A stretch of DNA of 64,000 nt from NCBI RefSeq assembly GCF_900106845.1, contig NZ_LT629850.1, positions 426,747-490,746 of the forward strand. Reading direction: 5' to 3'. The translations under genes were made by a program, and so were the position numbers. The DNA comes from Romboutsia timonensis. Lineage in GTDB: Bacteria; Bacillota; Clostridia; Peptostreptococcales; Peptostreptococcaceae. Shown in pieces: positions 15,706 through 25,968 of the stretch. The notes under the pieces were generated by a model. The model worked only from the letters and a program-made list of their open reading frames with translations. It did no database searches and had not been told where the DNA came from. Each line of letters begins with the position of its first letter. The first letter of the stretch is position 1.

Positions 15706-16263
15706 ATGGTAAATGCAAGTGATTTCAGAAAAGGTGTAACATTTGAAAAAGATGGTCAACCATGTTTAATAGTTGATTTCCAACACGTAAAGCCTGGTAA
15801 AGGAGCAGCTTTCGTTAGAACTAAATACAAAAACTTAAAAACAGGAGCTATAAGAGAAGAAGCTTTCAACCCAAGTGATAAATTCCCTAAAGCTCATATA
15901 GATACAAGACAAATGCAATACTTATATAATGATGGTGAATTATACTACTTCATGGATGAAGAAACATATGATCAAATACCATTAAACTATGAGCAAGTTG
16001 AAGATGCTATAAAATTCTTAAAAGAAAATGAAGTAGCTACTATAAGATTCTATCAAGGTCAAGCTTTCCAAGTTGAAGCTCCAAACTTTGCAGAATTAGA
16101 AGTAGTAGAAACTGAACCAGGAATAAAAGGAGATACAGCAAGTAACGTAACTAAGGCAGCTACAGTTGAAACTGGAGCAGTTGTTCAAGTTCCTTTATTC
16201 ATAAATCAAGGTGACAAAATAAAAATAGACACTAGAACTGGAGAATATTTATCAAGAGTTTAG
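15706..16263 (+). CDS. efp: Translation elongation factor P
   Basis: EF-P binds ribosomes stalled at polyproline stretches and promotes peptide bond formation. The 185-residue protein has the three beta-barrel domains of the family: KOW-like domain I with [18 protein letters not shown], where the tip Lys (K32 region) is the site modified in many bacteria, then the two OB domains with [15 protein letters not shown] and the end [20 protein letters not shown]. Codon use is cleaner (more AAC, TTC) than in neighbours, as expected of a highly expressed gene. It has its own promoter and terminator. Confidence 0.96.
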   Translation: MVNASDFRKGVTFEKDGQPCLIVDFQHVKPGKGAAFVRTKYKNLKTGAIREEAFNPSDKFPKAHIDTRQMQYLYNDGELYYFMDEETYDQIPLNYEQVEDAIKFLKENEVATIRFYQGQAFQVEAPNFAELEVVETEPGIKGDTASNVTKAATVETGAVVQVPLFINQGDKIKIDTRTGEYLSRV

Positions 16264-16276
16264 TTTTTTATGTATA

Positions 16277-16320
16277 AAAAGCTTGTATATCTTAATAATA
16301 AAGATGTACGGGCTTTTAAT
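16277..16320 (+). terminator. Terminator after efp
   Basis: A 17-bp stem with three G-U pairs joins 16277-16293 (AAAAGCTTGTATATCTT) to 16301-16317 and is followed by an AT-rich tail. Confidence 0.7.
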
Positions 16321-16349
16321 TTATATAAAAAAGAAAGAGAGGGGTACAT

Positions 16350-16769
16350 ATGAAATATTTATATGAAGAAGTAGCATATCTTAAAGGTCTAGCTGAAGGG
16401 TTAGAGATATCAAAAGAAACTAAGGAAGGGAAAATAATACATAAGATAATAGATGTATTAGAAAGTTTTGCAGATTCTATAGTAGAACTAGATGAAGAAC
16501 AGTGTGATTTAGCAGAATATGTTGAGTCTATAGATGAAGATTTATCAGATATAGAAGATGACATATATGATGATGACGAGCTAGATGAAGATTGCGATGA
16601 TCTTAGTTTTATAGAAATGGAATGCCCAAACTGTAATGACTTAGTAGAAATAGATGAAGAGTTATTATATGATGATGAAGTTGATGTAGTTTGTCCGAAT
16701 TGTAAAGCTATAATATTATCTTCTGATGATGACGATTATAGTTGTACAGATTGTGATTGTGAAGAATAA
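16350..16769 (+). CDS. CD1247-type acidic zinc-ribbon protein
   Basis: A 139-residue protein of unknown function. The N-terminal half (about 1-65) is helical (YLKGLAEGLEISKETKEGKI) and resembles the domain that databases name after C. difficile CD1247. A very acidic linker follows. The C-terminal half carries two CPNC knuckles, CPNCNDLVEIDEELLYDD and CPNCKAIIL, forming a zinc ribbon, then a CTDCDCEE tail. The protein is strongly acidic overall. It sits between efp and rnc, as I recall for C. difficile. Zinc binding is likely from the cysteines; no biochemical role can be read from the sequence. Confidence 0.8.
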   Translation: MKYLYEEVAYLKGLAEGLEISKETKEGKIIHKIIDVLESFADSIVELDEEQCDLAEYVESIDEDLSDIEDDIYDDDELDEDCDDLSFIEMECPNCNDLVEIDEELLYDDEVDVVCPNCKAIILSSDDDDYSCTDCDCEE

Positions 16770-16785
16770 TTAAATATAAACTAAT

Positions 16786-16815
16786 ATGCCTATGAGATAA
16801 AAGTCTCATAGGCAT
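16786..16815 (+). terminator. Terminator after the zinc-ribbon gene
   Basis: A perfect 12-bp stem, ATGCCTATGAGA at 16786-16797 with its complement at 16804-16815 and a 6-nt loop, is followed by TTCTATAT. The AT-rich stretch up to the rnc promoter holds no gene that I can see. Confidence 0.75.
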
Positions 16816-17014
16816 TTCTATATAATATAAAACTTTCCAACTTAAATACATAGTAAAATATATATTTAAGTTAAAAACTTAAAGTTATAAAAATATTATA
16901 ATAATGAAAAATTTATGCAATTTATATAATAAAGTTTAAATTATAAATATATTTATTTTAAAGTAAATAATATATAAAATACTTTATAGAACATAGTTAA
17001 AAACTAATTTTATT

Positions 17015-17043
17015 TTGCAATACTTTTAGAAAAATAGTACACT
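17015..17043 (+). promoter_or_regulatory. Candidate promoter for the rnc-smc group
   Basis: TTGCAA (17015-17020), a 17-nt spacer and TACACT (17038-17043), 33 nt before the rnc start. Confidence 0.5.
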
Positions 17044-17076
17044 ATAAGCTAGGAAAGTTAATTCGGAGGTATTATA

Positions 17077-17778
17077 ATGAAATTAAACAAAAATATATTA
17101 GACAGCATAGCTCAATTTGAAAATATTATCGGATATAGATTTAATAATAAAGAATATATATTAGAAGCACTTACTCATAGTTCATATTCTAATGAAAATA
17201 AAGGGTATAACTTTAATGAAAGATTGGAGTTCTTAGGAGACTCTATACTTAGTATAGTCATAAGCGATTACTTATTTAAAAAAGAAACAGAATTACCTGA
17301 AGGAGAACTTACTAAGTTAAGAGCTAATATAGTGTGTGAAGAATCTTTAAGTGAAGTAGCTATTAGTATAAAACTTGGAGAATATATGCTACTTGGAAAA
17401 GGAGAAGAAGCAACTGGGGGAAGAGAACGAATATCTATTCTTGCTGATGCTTTTGAAGCAGTTATAGCAGCAATTTATTTAGACGGAGGACTTAGAGAAG
17501 CTTCTAAATTTATATTAACATATATGAAAGATATAATTACAAACTCTAGAAAAGGAAAAATATTTAGAGATTATAAGACTCATCTTCAAGAGGTTTTACA
17601 GAGCAAAGGTGAAGTTAATATATGGTATAAATTAATAGATGAAAAAGGTCCAGACCATAATAAGAAATTTGTTATGCAAGTTGGTATAGATAGTAAGATT
17701 TTAGGATTTGGAGAAGGTAAAAGTAAAAAAGAAGCAGAACAAGTTGCTGCAAGAAAAGCATTAGATAATATTAATTAA
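17077..17778 (+). CDS. rnc: Ribonuclease III
   Basis: RNase III cuts double-stranded RNA, including rRNA precursors. The 233-residue protein has the catalytic domain with the signature ERLEFLGDSIL and the second acidic site DAFEAVIAAIYLDGG, followed by a double-stranded RNA-binding domain (about 160-230) with DYKTHLQEVLQ and GEGKSKKEAEQVAARKAL. CGGAGG precedes the ATG. It heads a group with a radical SAM gene and smc, the rnc-smc-ftsY arrangement common in Firmicutes. Confidence 0.95.
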   Translation: MKLNKNILDSIAQFENIIGYRFNNKEYILEALTHSSYSNENKGYNFNERLEFLGDSILSIVISDYLFKKETELPEGELTKLRANIVCEESLSEVAISIKLGEYMLLGKGEEATGGRERISILADAFEAVIAAIYLDGGLREASKFILTYMKDIITNSRKGKIFRDYKTHLQEVLQSKGEVNIWYKLIDEKGPDHNKKFVMQVGIDSKILGFGEGKSKKEAEQVAARKALDNIN

Positions 17779-17813
17779 AATTTAACAGAGTTTATAGTAA
17801 AGGGTGATAATAA

Positions 17814-18884
17814 ATGAAAAAAAGAATAATACCTATATTTGTACCTCATAGAGGTTGTCCTCATGATTGTATATTTTGTAATCAAAAGAAGATAACAGGG
17901 GTTAGCACAGACATAACTAGTGAAGATGTAAAAAATATAGTAGATGAATATTTAACTACTATAGACAAAGATGCTAATGTTGAAATTGCATTTTTTGGAG
18001 GGAGCTTTACTGCAATAGATGTAGATATACAAAAAAGTTTATTATCTGTAGCTAAGGAATATGTAGATAAAGGATTAGTCAATGATATAAGAATGTCTAC
18101 AAGACCAGACTGCATAGATGAAGATATACTGAAAATGTTAAAAGAATATAAAGTTAGTATAATTGAACTTGGTGTGCAATCTTTAGATGAAGATGTACTT
18201 AGAGATAGTATAAGAGGGCATCATGCAGAGGAAGTATTTAAAAGTGCAAAATTAATAAAGGATTATGGTATACAATTAGGACTTCAAATGATGGTAGGTC
18301 TTCCATCTGATGCAGAAAGAAAGTGTATAGAAACTGCAAGGAAATTTATAGAAATGAAGCCTGATTGTGTAAGAATATATCCAACGTTAGTAGTAAAAGA
18401 AACAGGGCTTGAAAATTTATTAAATGAGAGAAAATATAGTCCATTTACATTAGAAGAGAGTGTACAAATAGTAAAGAAACTTTTAGCTTTATTTTATGTT
18501 AATAATATAAACGTAATAAGAGTAGGACTTCAAGCGACAGACGATATACAACTTGGTAAGGCTATACTTGATGGACCTTATCATCCAGCATTTAGAGAAT
18601 TAGTAGAATCTGAAATGATTAAAGATTACTTAAAATCTATTGTTATAGAAAATAAGGTTAAAAGTAATATATTAGTTAAGACGAATAAGAAGAACATATC
18701 TAAAATAATAGGTAATAAAAAAAGTAATAGTAATTATATGAAAAATGAATTAAACGTAATATTAAAAACTAAAGAAGAAATTATAGATACAAATACATTA
18801 GAGATTGTATTAGATGATAACATTGAAGTAGAAACTAACATGAATCATATTTATGAAAGTTTATATAAAATATACAACCTTTAG
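17814..18884 (+). CDS. Radical SAM protein, Elp3-like
   Basis: A 356-residue radical SAM enzyme. The [4Fe-4S] motif is RGCPHDCIFCNQ (Cys-x3-Cys-x2-Cys, about residues 15-22), followed by EIAFFGGSFTAID, RMSTRPDCID and ELGVQSLDEDVLRDSIRGH, the layout of Elp3/MiaB-like radical SAM barrels. The acetyltransferase domain of true Elp3 is absent. The last 85 residues are Lys/Asn-rich and poorly conserved in appearance. It lies between rnc and smc, as in related clostridia. The substrate is unknown; RNA modification is a possible but unproven role. Confidence 0.85.
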   Translation: MKKRIIPIFVPHRGCPHDCIFCNQKKITGVSTDITSEDVKNIVDEYLTTIDKDANVEIAFFGGSFTAIDVDIQKSLLSVAKEYVDKGLVNDIRMSTRPDCIDEDILKMLKEYKVSIIELGVQSLDEDVLRDSIRGHHAEEVFKSAKLIKDYGIQLGLQMMVGLPSDAERKCIETARKFIEMKPDCVRIYPTLVVKETGLENLLNERKYSPFTLEESVQIVKKLLALFYVNNINVIRVGLQATDDIQLGKAILDGPYHPAFRELVESEMIKDYLKSIVIENKVKSNILVKTNKKNISKIIGNKKSNSNYMKNELNVILKTKEEIIDTNTLEIVLDDNIEVETNMNHIYESLYKIYNL

Positions 18885-18910
18885 TTTTATCATTGAAGGG
18901 AGAGAGGACG

Positions 18911-21900
18911 TTGTATTTAAAGCGACTTGAAATAAAAGGATTTAAGTCATTTCCTACAAAAACAGAGATAGTTTTCAATGAGGGAATAACAGCAATAGTT
19001 GGTCCAAATGGTAGTGGAAAAAGTAATATATCAGATGCTATTAGATGGGTTTTAGGAGAACAAAGTGCTAAAAGCCTGAGAGGAGATAAATTAGAAGACG
19101 TAATATTTGTAGGAACGGAGTCTAAAAAGGCTATGAACTATTGTGAAGTAGCTATAACACTAGATAATAGTGATAATAAATTAGAATTAGGATTTAGCGA
19201 AGTTACTATAAAAAGAAGAGCTTATAGAACAGGAGAAAGTGAGTTTTTCTTAAATAATAAAAGTTGTAGATTGAAAGATATAAAAGAAATACTATTAGAT
19301 ACAGGTATAGGTAAGGATGGATACTCAATTGTAGAACAGGGTAAAGTTGATGAAATACTTAGCAATAATCCTGTTAATAGAAGAAAGGTATTTGATGAAG
19401 CTTGTGGTATATCTAAGTTTAGATATAAGAAACAAGAAGCAGAGAGGAATTTAAAACATACTAAGGAAAACTTAGAAAGAATAGACGATATATATATAGA
19501 AATAGAAAATCAACTTAAGCCATTATTTTTACAACAAGAAAAAGCAGTAAAATATTTAGAGTTTAACAAAAAACTAAAAGTGTTAGAAGTTAATAGTTGT
19601 ATAAAAGTGGTAGCTGAATTAGAAGCAGAGTTAGATGAATTAAATAAACATAGTAATTTATTAGGAAGTCAATCTAGCGAAATTCAAAAGCAAAAGAGTA
19701 CTTTAGAAAAGGCTGTTGAAGAAACTAATATAGAAATAGAAAATATTAATGATGGAATAAATAAGTCTCAAGATTATATAAATACAATTAAGTCTGTAAT
19801 ATCACAAAAAGATGCTCAAGTTAATCTTATAAACGAAAAAATAAGAAACTGTAAAAATGAGATAGAAAGAAATAAAGAAGAGATTATTTATATAAAAGAA
19901 AAATTAAATAGTGACAAAATAACATTAGAAAAATTAATAAATCAAAAATATGAAAAAGAAAAAATTATAAATGATTTAAATATAGATATAAAATCTATAG
20001 AGTCTAATAATAAAGAAAGTAGAGATAAGATAGAAACTATCAATCGAGATTTAGAAAATTTAAAGGACGAAATAATAAATCTTTTAAATAACAAACAAGA
20101 TACTACAAGTAAACTTTCAACTTTAAATGCTAATAAAGAGAGTATAAATTTAAGAAAAGAGACTATAGATTTAGATATAAGGGAAATAAAATATAAGATA
20201 GATAAAAAGATAGAAGAAGTATCAAAAGCTTCGGAAAAGTTAGAAGATAAAACTAAATCTATGGAGAGTTTAAAAAATGATGAAGTAAAAACTAATAATG
20301 ATTTTAATATACTACTAAACAAAAGTAATAATATAGAAAAGCAAATTCAAAATAGTAAGTATAGCCTAAATGATTATAAATCAAAGCTTAATATATATAT
20401 TGAAATGGAAAATCATTATGAAGGATTTAATAAAGGTGTAAAAGAAGTTCTTAAAAATAAAAACTTACAAGGGATACAAGGAGCTCTTGGCCAAGTTATA
20501 GAGGTTCCTTCTGAGTTTGAAAAAAGTATTGAAGCATCACTGGGTGCTTATATGCAAAATATAATAACTAATGATGAATCAAGTGCTAAGTTTGCTATAA
20601 ACTATTTAAAGAAAAATAACTTAGGTAGAGTTACATTTTTACCTATGAATATAATTAAATCTAATAAGATAGATACTAGAAATATAAAAGTAGGTACAAG
20701 TTTTATAGGAATAGCTAGTGATTTGATAAAGTTTGATGACAAATATAGAAATATAATAGAAAATATACTTGGTAGAACTATAATAATAGATAATATAGAT
20801 AATGCTATAAAGTTTGCCAAAGAAAATAACCATAAATTTAAGGTAGTAACATTAGATGGAGAAATATTAAATCCAGGAGGATCTTTAACTGGGGGAAGCT
20901 TAAGAGTAAGTGGAAATATATTATCTAGAAAAAGGCTTATAAATGAATATAAAGAAAAAATAGAATTATTAAAAGCTGAAATAGATAGATTGTATATAGA
21001 AAAAAATGAAGTTGATAATAATACAAAAATAATTAAAGAAAAGCTAAAGCAAATAAGTATAGATATAAATAGTCTTGATAAAGAAATTATAATTGAAAAT
21101 GCAGAACTTAATAAGTTTAAAGAAGAAATAAAATCTTTAAAAATAAGTGTTGAAAAGTTAGAAAATGAAAAAGATGGATTAGGTTCTAACTTAGAATATA
21201 TATTAGAAAAATCTAAATTAATAAAAGATGATATATTATCTATAGACACTAAACATGATGAAAATAAATTACAAATAGAAAGTTTAACTAATAAGTTAAA
21301 AGAATATAACTCTTTATATGAAGATGATAAATTAAAATTTGATAACTTAAACTTAAATCTAGTGAAGCATAATCAAATATATGAAAGTATAATTAGAGAT
21401 ATACAAAGAATTAGTGAAGAAAATAAAACCTTAGAAAATAAGTATGTACAAATAGAAAAGTCTTTAAATGATAAAACTATAGAAACATCTAAATTAGAAG
21501 AAGATATAGTTATAGAAGAAACAGAAAAAATAAGCTTAAATAAACAATTAGTAGATAATACAAGAAGTCTAGAAACTAAAAAATTATCAAAAGAAAGTTT
21601 AAAAGAAAAATTAGAAGATTTAAATAAAGAATCAAAAAATATAGACAGACAATATATTGATTTAAAAGAAAGTTTATTTAAAGTTGAAAGTAAAATAGAA
21701 AGACTAAAATCTAATAGAGAAGATCATATAAATAGTTTATTTGAAAAATATGAAATAACTTTAGATCAAGCTATAGAAATGAAAGATGATAACTTAGATG
21801 TAGATAAAAGATATCTTGAAAATATAAGAAAAGAAATAAGAAATCTTGGAAATGTAAACTTAGATTCTATAAAAGAATATGAACATATAAAAGAAAGACA

Positions 21901-22465
21901 TGATTTCTATAGTGAACAAAAGAAAGACTTAGAACAGTCTATAGAAGTTATAGAAAAGCTTATATATGAACTAGAAGAAAATATGAAAAAGGAATTTGAA
22001 TCTAATTTTAACAAAATAAATGAAAACTTTAAGTTTGTATATAAAAGATTATTTGGTGGAGGTAATGGAGAATTAAAGATTGTAGATAAAAACAATATAT
22101 TAGAAAGTGATATAGAGATAACAGCTCAACCACCAGGAAAGAAAATGAAAAACTTGAATCTATTATCAGGGGGAGAAAAAGCTCTTACTGCTATAAGTAT
22201 ATTATTCTCTATTATACTTGCAAAACCAACTCCATTTTGCATATTAGATGAGATAGAAGCTCCACTTGATGATGCAAATATATTTAGGTTTGGAGAGTTC
22301 TTAAAAGAATTATCTAACGAGACTCAGTTTATATCAGTTACTCACAGAAGAGGAACTATGGAAGCTGCGGATTATATATATGGAGTAACAATGCAAGAAA
22401 AGGCAATATCAAAGGTTTTAAGTTTAAAACTTAAAGAAGTAGAAGAAATTATAGATGCTATATAA
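18911..22465 (+). CDS. smc: Chromosome partition protein Smc
   Basis: SMC ATPase that organises and segregates the chromosome with ScpA and ScpB. The 1184-residue protein has an N-terminal head with MYLKRLEIKGFKSF and Walker A GPNGSGKSN, a long coiled coil (about 165-500), a hinge (about 510-670, with LGQVIEVPSEFEKSIEASLG and NPGGSLTGGSLR), a second coiled coil, and a C-terminal head with the signature LLSGGEKALTA and Walker B CILDEIEAPLDD. The start is TTG at 18911 after GGGAGAGAGG; it gives the conserved N-terminus exactly, unlike the upstream in-frame TTG at 18893. The scpA gene starts at the far end of this window. Confidence 0.96.
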   Translation: MYLKRLEIKGFKSFPTKTEIVFNEGITAIVGPNGSGKSNISDAIRWVLGEQSAKSLRGDKLEDVIFVGTESKKAMNYCEVAITLDNSDNKLELGFSEVTIKRRAYRTGESEFFLNNKSCRLKDIKEILLDTGIGKDGYSIVEQGKVDEILSNNPVNRRKVFDEACGISKFRYKKQEAERNLKHTKENLERIDDIYIEIENQLKPLFLQQEKAVKYLEFNKKLKVLEVNSCIKVVAELEAELDELNKHSNLLGSQSSEIQKQKSTLEKAVEETNIEIENINDGINKSQDYINTIKSVISQKDAQVNLINEKIRNCKNEIERNKEEIIYIKEKLNSDKITLEKLINQKYEKEKIINDLNIDIKSIESNNKESRDKIETINRDLENLKDEIINLLNNKQDTTSKLSTLNANKESINLRKETIDLDIREIKYKIDKKIEEVSKASEKLEDKTKSMESLKNDEVKTNNDFNILLNKSNNIEKQIQNSKYSLNDYKSKLNIYIEMENHYEGFNKGVKEVLKNKNLQGIQGALGQVIEVPSEFEKSIEASLGAYMQNIITNDESSAKFAINYLKKNNLGRVTFLPMNIIKSNKIDTRNIKVGTSFIGIASDLIKFDDKYRNIIENILGRTIIIDNIDNAIKFAKENNHKFKVVTLDGEILNPGGSLTGGSLRVSGNILSRKRLINEYKEKIELLKAEIDRLYIEKNEVDNNTKIIKEKLKQISIDINSLDKEIIIENAELNKFKEEIKSLKISVEKLENEKDGLGSNLEYILEKSKLIKDDILSIDTKHDENKLQIESLTNKLKEYNSLYEDDKLKFDNLNLNLVKHNQIYESIIRDIQRISEENKTLENKYVQIEKSLNDKTIETSKLEEDIVIEETEKISLNKQLVDNTRSLETKKLSKESLKEKLEDLNKESKNIDRQYIDLKESLFKVESKIERLKSNREDHINSLFEKYEITLDQAIEMKDDNLDVDKRYLENIRKEIRNLGNVNLDSIKEYEHIKERHDFYSEQKKDLEQSIEVIEKLIYELEENMKKEFESNFNKINENFKFVYKRLFGGGNGELKIVDKNNILESDIEITAQPPGKKMKNLNLLSGGEKALTAISILFSIILAKPTPFCILDEIEAPLDDANIFRFGEFLKELSNETQFISVTHRRGTMEAADYIYGVTMQEKAISKVLSLKLKEVEEIIDAI

Positions 22466-22580
22466 TATTAGACTTAATAGGTTAATGATATTTACTTTTT
22501 TATAAATAAAAATAAAGTGAAAATAATCTAATTTAATAGACTTATATAAAAAATTACTTAAAAATATTTAATTTATATTT

Positions 22581-22620
22581 GTTACTTTCTATATAGTTCA
22601 AGGATTATATAGAAAGTAAC
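22581..22620. repeat. 15-bp perfect inverted repeat between smc and ftsY
   Basis: GTTACTTTCTATATA (22581-22595) is repeated inverted at 22606-22620 around a 10-nt spacer. No T run follows, and it lies 116 nt after the smc stop. It could be an operator or a weak hairpin terminator. The rest of the gap (22466-22700) is AT-rich with no gene seen. Confidence 0.6.
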
Positions 22621-22700
22621 GATATAGTTACTAAAATTATACATATATTTAGGTTAAACTTAAATTATACTAAATAATATTAGTTATAGGAGGAAAATAA

Positions 22701-24116
22701 GTGTTTAAAAAGCTATTTAAATTTGGTAATAAAAAACAAGAAGAAGCAAATGACAATGAAGTGGTAAATGAACACGATACTGCTATTGAAGAAAATAATG
22801 ATAATGTAAATGAAAGTAAACAAGAAGATATAGCAGTATCAAATGAAGATGTAGTTGAAGAGAAAGTAGAAAATGAAGAAACTAAAGATTTAGAAAATAG
22901 TGATGTGTCTGAAACGATAGAAAGTGTGGAAGAAAAAGATACTGAAGATGAAAATTTACATAATCAATCTGAAAAAATAAATGAATATGATATAATTGAA
23001 GAAATAAAAGAAAACATAGCTACAGATGAAATAGAAATAAATGAAGAGAAGATTGAAGATACTTTAAATGATGAAAAAGTAAATGAAGTCGTAGAAAATA
23101 TAGAAGAATCTACAATACATGATCAAGAAGTTATTATAAATGAAGTAGATGAAGATATTAAAGAAGAAAATATTGAAGTTGTAGAAGAACCTCAAAAGAA
23201 AGTAAATTTATTTGAAAGGTTAAAGCAAGGATTAACTAAAGCTAAACAAGGTATAACGGATAAAATAGATGATGTATTAAAATCTTATACAAAAGTAGAT
23301 GAAGAGCTATTAGAAGAGTTAGAAGAAATATTAATAACAGCTGATGTTGGTGTAAATACAACTATGGATATAATAGATAAACTAAGAGATAAGATTAAAG
23401 AAAATAAAATAACAGAGCCTGCAGGAGTTAAAGCAGAATTAAAAAATATAATAGGAGAAATATTAACTAATGAGAACTCTACATTAAATGTAGAAAAGTC
23501 TCCAACTATAATACTTATGGTAGGTGTAAATGGTGTAGGTAAAACGACTACTATAGGTAAATTAGCTAATAGATATAAACAAGAAGGTAAAAAAGTTTTA
23601 CTAGCGGCAGGGGATACATTTAGAGCAGCTGCAATAGAGCAATTAGAAGTTTGGGCAGGAAGAAGTAATGTTGATATAATAAAACATCAAGAAGGTGCAG
23701 ACCCAGGAGCTGTTGTATTTGATGCTATAAAAGCTGCTAAAGCTAGAAAAGTAGATTTATTAATATGCGATACAGCAGGAAGACTTCATAATAAAGCTAA
23801 CCTTATGAATGAATTAGGTAAAGTATTTAAAATAGTAGATAGGGAATTCCCAGAAGCTAATAAGGAAGTATTATTAGTAGTTGATGCTACTACGGGACAA
23901 AATGCAGTAGTACAAGCAAAAACATTTAAAGAAGTAGCAGATATAACAGGAATAGTTTTAACTAAGCTTGATGGAACAGCAAAAGGTGGGGTTGTACTTG
24001 CAGTTAAGAGTGAAGTTGATGTTCCAGTAAAGCTTATAGGTGTTGGAGAAAAAGTAGAAGACTTACAAGATTTTGATGCAAAAGCCTTCTCTGAGGCGCT
24101 ATTTGGGAGTAATTAG
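22701..24116 (+). CDS. ftsY: Signal recognition particle receptor FtsY with long acidic N-terminus
   Basis: FtsY docks the SRP-ribosome complex at the membrane. The 471-residue protein has a basic N-terminal patch (KKLFKFGNKKQ), an unusually long acidic region (about 14-165, mostly Glu, Asp, Asn, Val), then the N domain and the GTPase G domain: GVNGVGKTTTIGKLA (G1), AGDTFRAAAIEQL, CDTAGRLHNK (G3), TKLDGTAKGG (G4) and GVGEKVEDLQDFD. The start is GTG at 22701 after AGGAGG. The acidic domain is reminiscent of E. coli FtsY and longer than in Bacillus. It does not overlap smc and has its own 5' region. Confidence 0.95.
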   Translation: MFKKLFKFGNKKQEEANDNEVVNEHDTAIEENNDNVNESKQEDIAVSNEDVVEEKVENEETKDLENSDVSETIESVEEKDTEDENLHNQSEKINEYDIIEEIKENIATDEIEINEEKIEDTLNDEKVNEVVENIEESTIHDQEVIINEVDEDIKEENIEVVEEPQKKVNLFERLKQGLTKAKQGITDKIDDVLKSYTKVDEELLEELEEILITADVGVNTTMDIIDKLRDKIKENKITEPAGVKAELKNIIGEILTNENSTLNVEKSPTIILMVGVNGVGKTTTIGKLANRYKQEGKKVLLAAGDTFRAAAIEQLEVWAGRSNVDIIKHQEGADPGAVVFDAIKAAKARKVDLLICDTAGRLHNKANLMNELGKVFKIVDREFPEANKEVLLVVDATTGQNAVVQAKTFKEVADITGIVLTKLDGTAKGGVVLAVKSEVDVPVKLIGVGEKVEDLQDFDAKAFSEALFGSN

Positions 24117-24132
24117 TAATTAAAATAAAATG

Positions 24133-24161
24133 TTGACAACAAACGCTATATGATATAAAAT
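24133..24161 (+). promoter_or_regulatory. Promoter for ylxM-ffh
   Basis: TTGACA (24133-24138), a 17-nt spacer and TAAAAT (24156-24161), about 50 nt before the ylxM start. Confidence 0.65.
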
Positions 24162-24212
24162 ACAATGTGTAAAGTAAATAACCTTTACAGTATGTATCAT
24201 GGAAGTGTGATT

Positions 24213-24581
24213 ATGAATATAGAAAAAATGGTTGAGATTGGCTTGCTATTTGAACAATATAAAGAATTATTAACTGATAAGCAAAGAGAAATAGTTTCAT
24301 TATATTATGAAGAAGATTATTCTCTAGGTGAAATTAGTGAAAATTTAAATGTATCTAGACAAGGTGTATACGATACATTAAAGCGTTCAGAGAAAATACT
24401 AAAGGATTATGAAAATAAATTACATTTAGTAGAAAAAATACAAGAGCAAGAAAAACTAACTAAAACTATAATAGATAAAATTGTTGACATTAAGCAAGAT
24501 TTATTGCAAAATAGAGATTGTGCTAATTTAATCCCTAAAGTAGAAAATATAGAAGATATATGTAGGGAGATGTTAAAATGA
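24213..24581 (+). CDS. ylxM: YlxM-family SRP-associated DNA-binding-like protein
   Basis: A 122-residue helix-turn-helix protein. The segment [20 protein letters not shown] and [20 protein letters not shown] form a sigma-70 region 4-like fold. YlxM is encoded with ffh throughout Firmicutes and has been linked to SRP function. The ATG at 24213 follows GGAAGTGTGAT; an earlier in-frame ATG at 24165 has no ribosome binding site and lies at the promoter. The stop overlaps the ffh start by 4 nt (ATGA), which implies coupling. Confidence 0.9.
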   Translation: MNIEKMVEIGLLFEQYKELLTDKQREIVSLYYEEDYSLGEISENLNVSRQGVYDTLKRSEKILKDYENKLHLVEKIQEQEKLTKTIIDKIVDIKQDLLQNRDCANLIPKVENIEDICREMLK

Positions 24582-25930
24582 TATTTGAAGGATTATCAGA
24601 TAAACTACAAGGAGCACTTGGTAAGTTAAAATCAAAAGGAAAACTTACTGAAAAAGATGTTAAAGATGCTATGAGAGAAGTTAAACTTGCTCTTTTAGAA
24701 GCTGACGTTAACTTCAAAGTAGTTAAAGATTTCGTAAAAAAAGTTCAAGAAAGATGTGTTGGACAAGAGGTTATGAGTAGTTTAACTCCTGGACAGCATG
24801 TAATAAAAATAGTTAATGAAGAACTAACAAGCCTAATGGGTGATGTATCTAGTAAAATTATGATATCTCCTAAACCACCAACTATAATAATGATGGTTGG
24901 TCTTCAAGGGGCAGGTAAAACTACTACATCAGGTAAGCTTGGAGGTTACTTTAAAAAACAAGGTAAAAGACCACTTCTTATTGCCTGTGATATATATAGA
25001 CCAGCAGCTATAAAACAATTACAAGTTGTTGGAGAAAAATTAGATATACCAGTGTTCAATATGGGTGATAAAGAAAGCCCAGTAAACATAGCTAAAGCAG
25101 GACTAAGTCATGCTATGAAAAATAATCATGATTTAGTTATTATAGATACAGCCGGTAGACTTCATATAGATGAAACTTTAATGGATGAATTAAAGTCAAT
25201 AAAATCAGAAGTTAAACCACATGAAATTCTTTTAGTAGTTGACTCAATGACAGGACAAGATGCAGTAAATGTTGCAGAAAGCTTCAATGAAGCTCTTGGT
25301 GTTGATGGAGTTGTATTAACGAAACTAGACGGAGATACTAGAGGTGGGGCTGCACTTTCCATAAGAGCTGTAACTCAAAAACCTATAAAGTTTATAGGTA
25401 TGGGTGAAAAACTAGATGATTTAGAACCATTCCATCCAGATAGAATGGCATCTAGAATATTAGGTATGGGAGATATCTTAAGTCTAATAGAAAAAGCTCA
25501 AGAATCTATAGATTTAGATAAAGCTAAAGAATTAGAACAAAAAATTAAGAAACAAGATCTTGACTTTGAGGATTTCTTAGAGCAAATGGAACAAATTCAA
25601 AATATGGGTCCTTTAGATAAAATTTTAGGTATGATACCAGGTATGGGTAATATAAAAGACCAACTTGGGGATGTAGACCTAAATGGAAAAGAAATGAAGA
25701 GAACAAAAGCAATTGTTCAATCTATGACAATAGAGGAAAGAAGAGACCCAAGTATATTAAATGCTTCTAGAAAGAAAAGAATTGCTAGAGGTAGTGGTAC
25801 AAGTGTACAAGATGTAAACAGACTTATAAAGCAATTTAATGAAATGAAGAAAATGATGAAGATGTTTACAGGATCTCAAAAAAGTATGAAGAAAAGGGGC
25901 GGTTTTCCCGGACTTCCTTTCTTTAAATAA
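24578..25930 (+). CDS. ffh: Signal recognition particle protein Ffh
   Basis: Ffh binds signal sequences and the 4.5S/6S RNA. The 450-residue protein has the N domain, the GTPase domain with [15 protein letters not shown] (G1), [21 protein letters not shown] (G3) and [10 protein letters not shown] (G4), and a Met-rich M domain (about 300-440: [48 protein letters not shown]). It ends with the basic tail [14 protein letters not shown]. It is followed after 38 nt by rpsP, the usual ffh-rpsP order. Confidence 0.96.
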   Translation: MIFEGLSDKLQGALGKLKSKGKLTEKDVKDAMREVKLALLEADVNFKVVKDFVKKVQERCVGQEVMSSLTPGQHVIKIVNEELTSLMGDVSSKIMISPKPPTIIMMVGLQGAGKTTTSGKLGGYFKKQGKRPLLIACDIYRPAAIKQLQVVGEKLDIPVFNMGDKESPVNIAKAGLSHAMKNNHDLVIIDTAGRLHIDETLMDELKSIKSEVKPHEILLVVDSMTGQDAVNVAESFNEALGVDGVVLTKLDGDTRGGAALSIRAVTQKPIKFIGMGEKLDDLEPFHPDRMASRILGMGDILSLIEKAQESIDLDKAKELEQKIKKQDLDFEDFLEQMEQIQNMGPLDKILGMIPGMGNIKDQLGDVDLNGKEMKRTKAIVQSMTIEERRDPSILNASRKKRIARGSGTSVQDVNRLIKQFNEMKKMMKMFTGSQKSMKKRGGFPGLPFFK

Positions 25931-25968
25931 ATAAAAAATAGACAAAAACATTATTCGGAGGTGCTATT

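Noticed and set aside
22581-22620. Remnant of an IS1182 target palindrome because of shared TTACTTTCTATAT
   Set aside because: Only part of the sequence is shared, the palindrome differs, and no IS end sequence is nearby; AT-rich chance similarity is sufficient.
24165-24212. Longer ylxM start at 24165
   Set aside because: No ribosome binding site, overlaps the promoter region, and adds residues not expected in the family; the ATG at 24213 fits.
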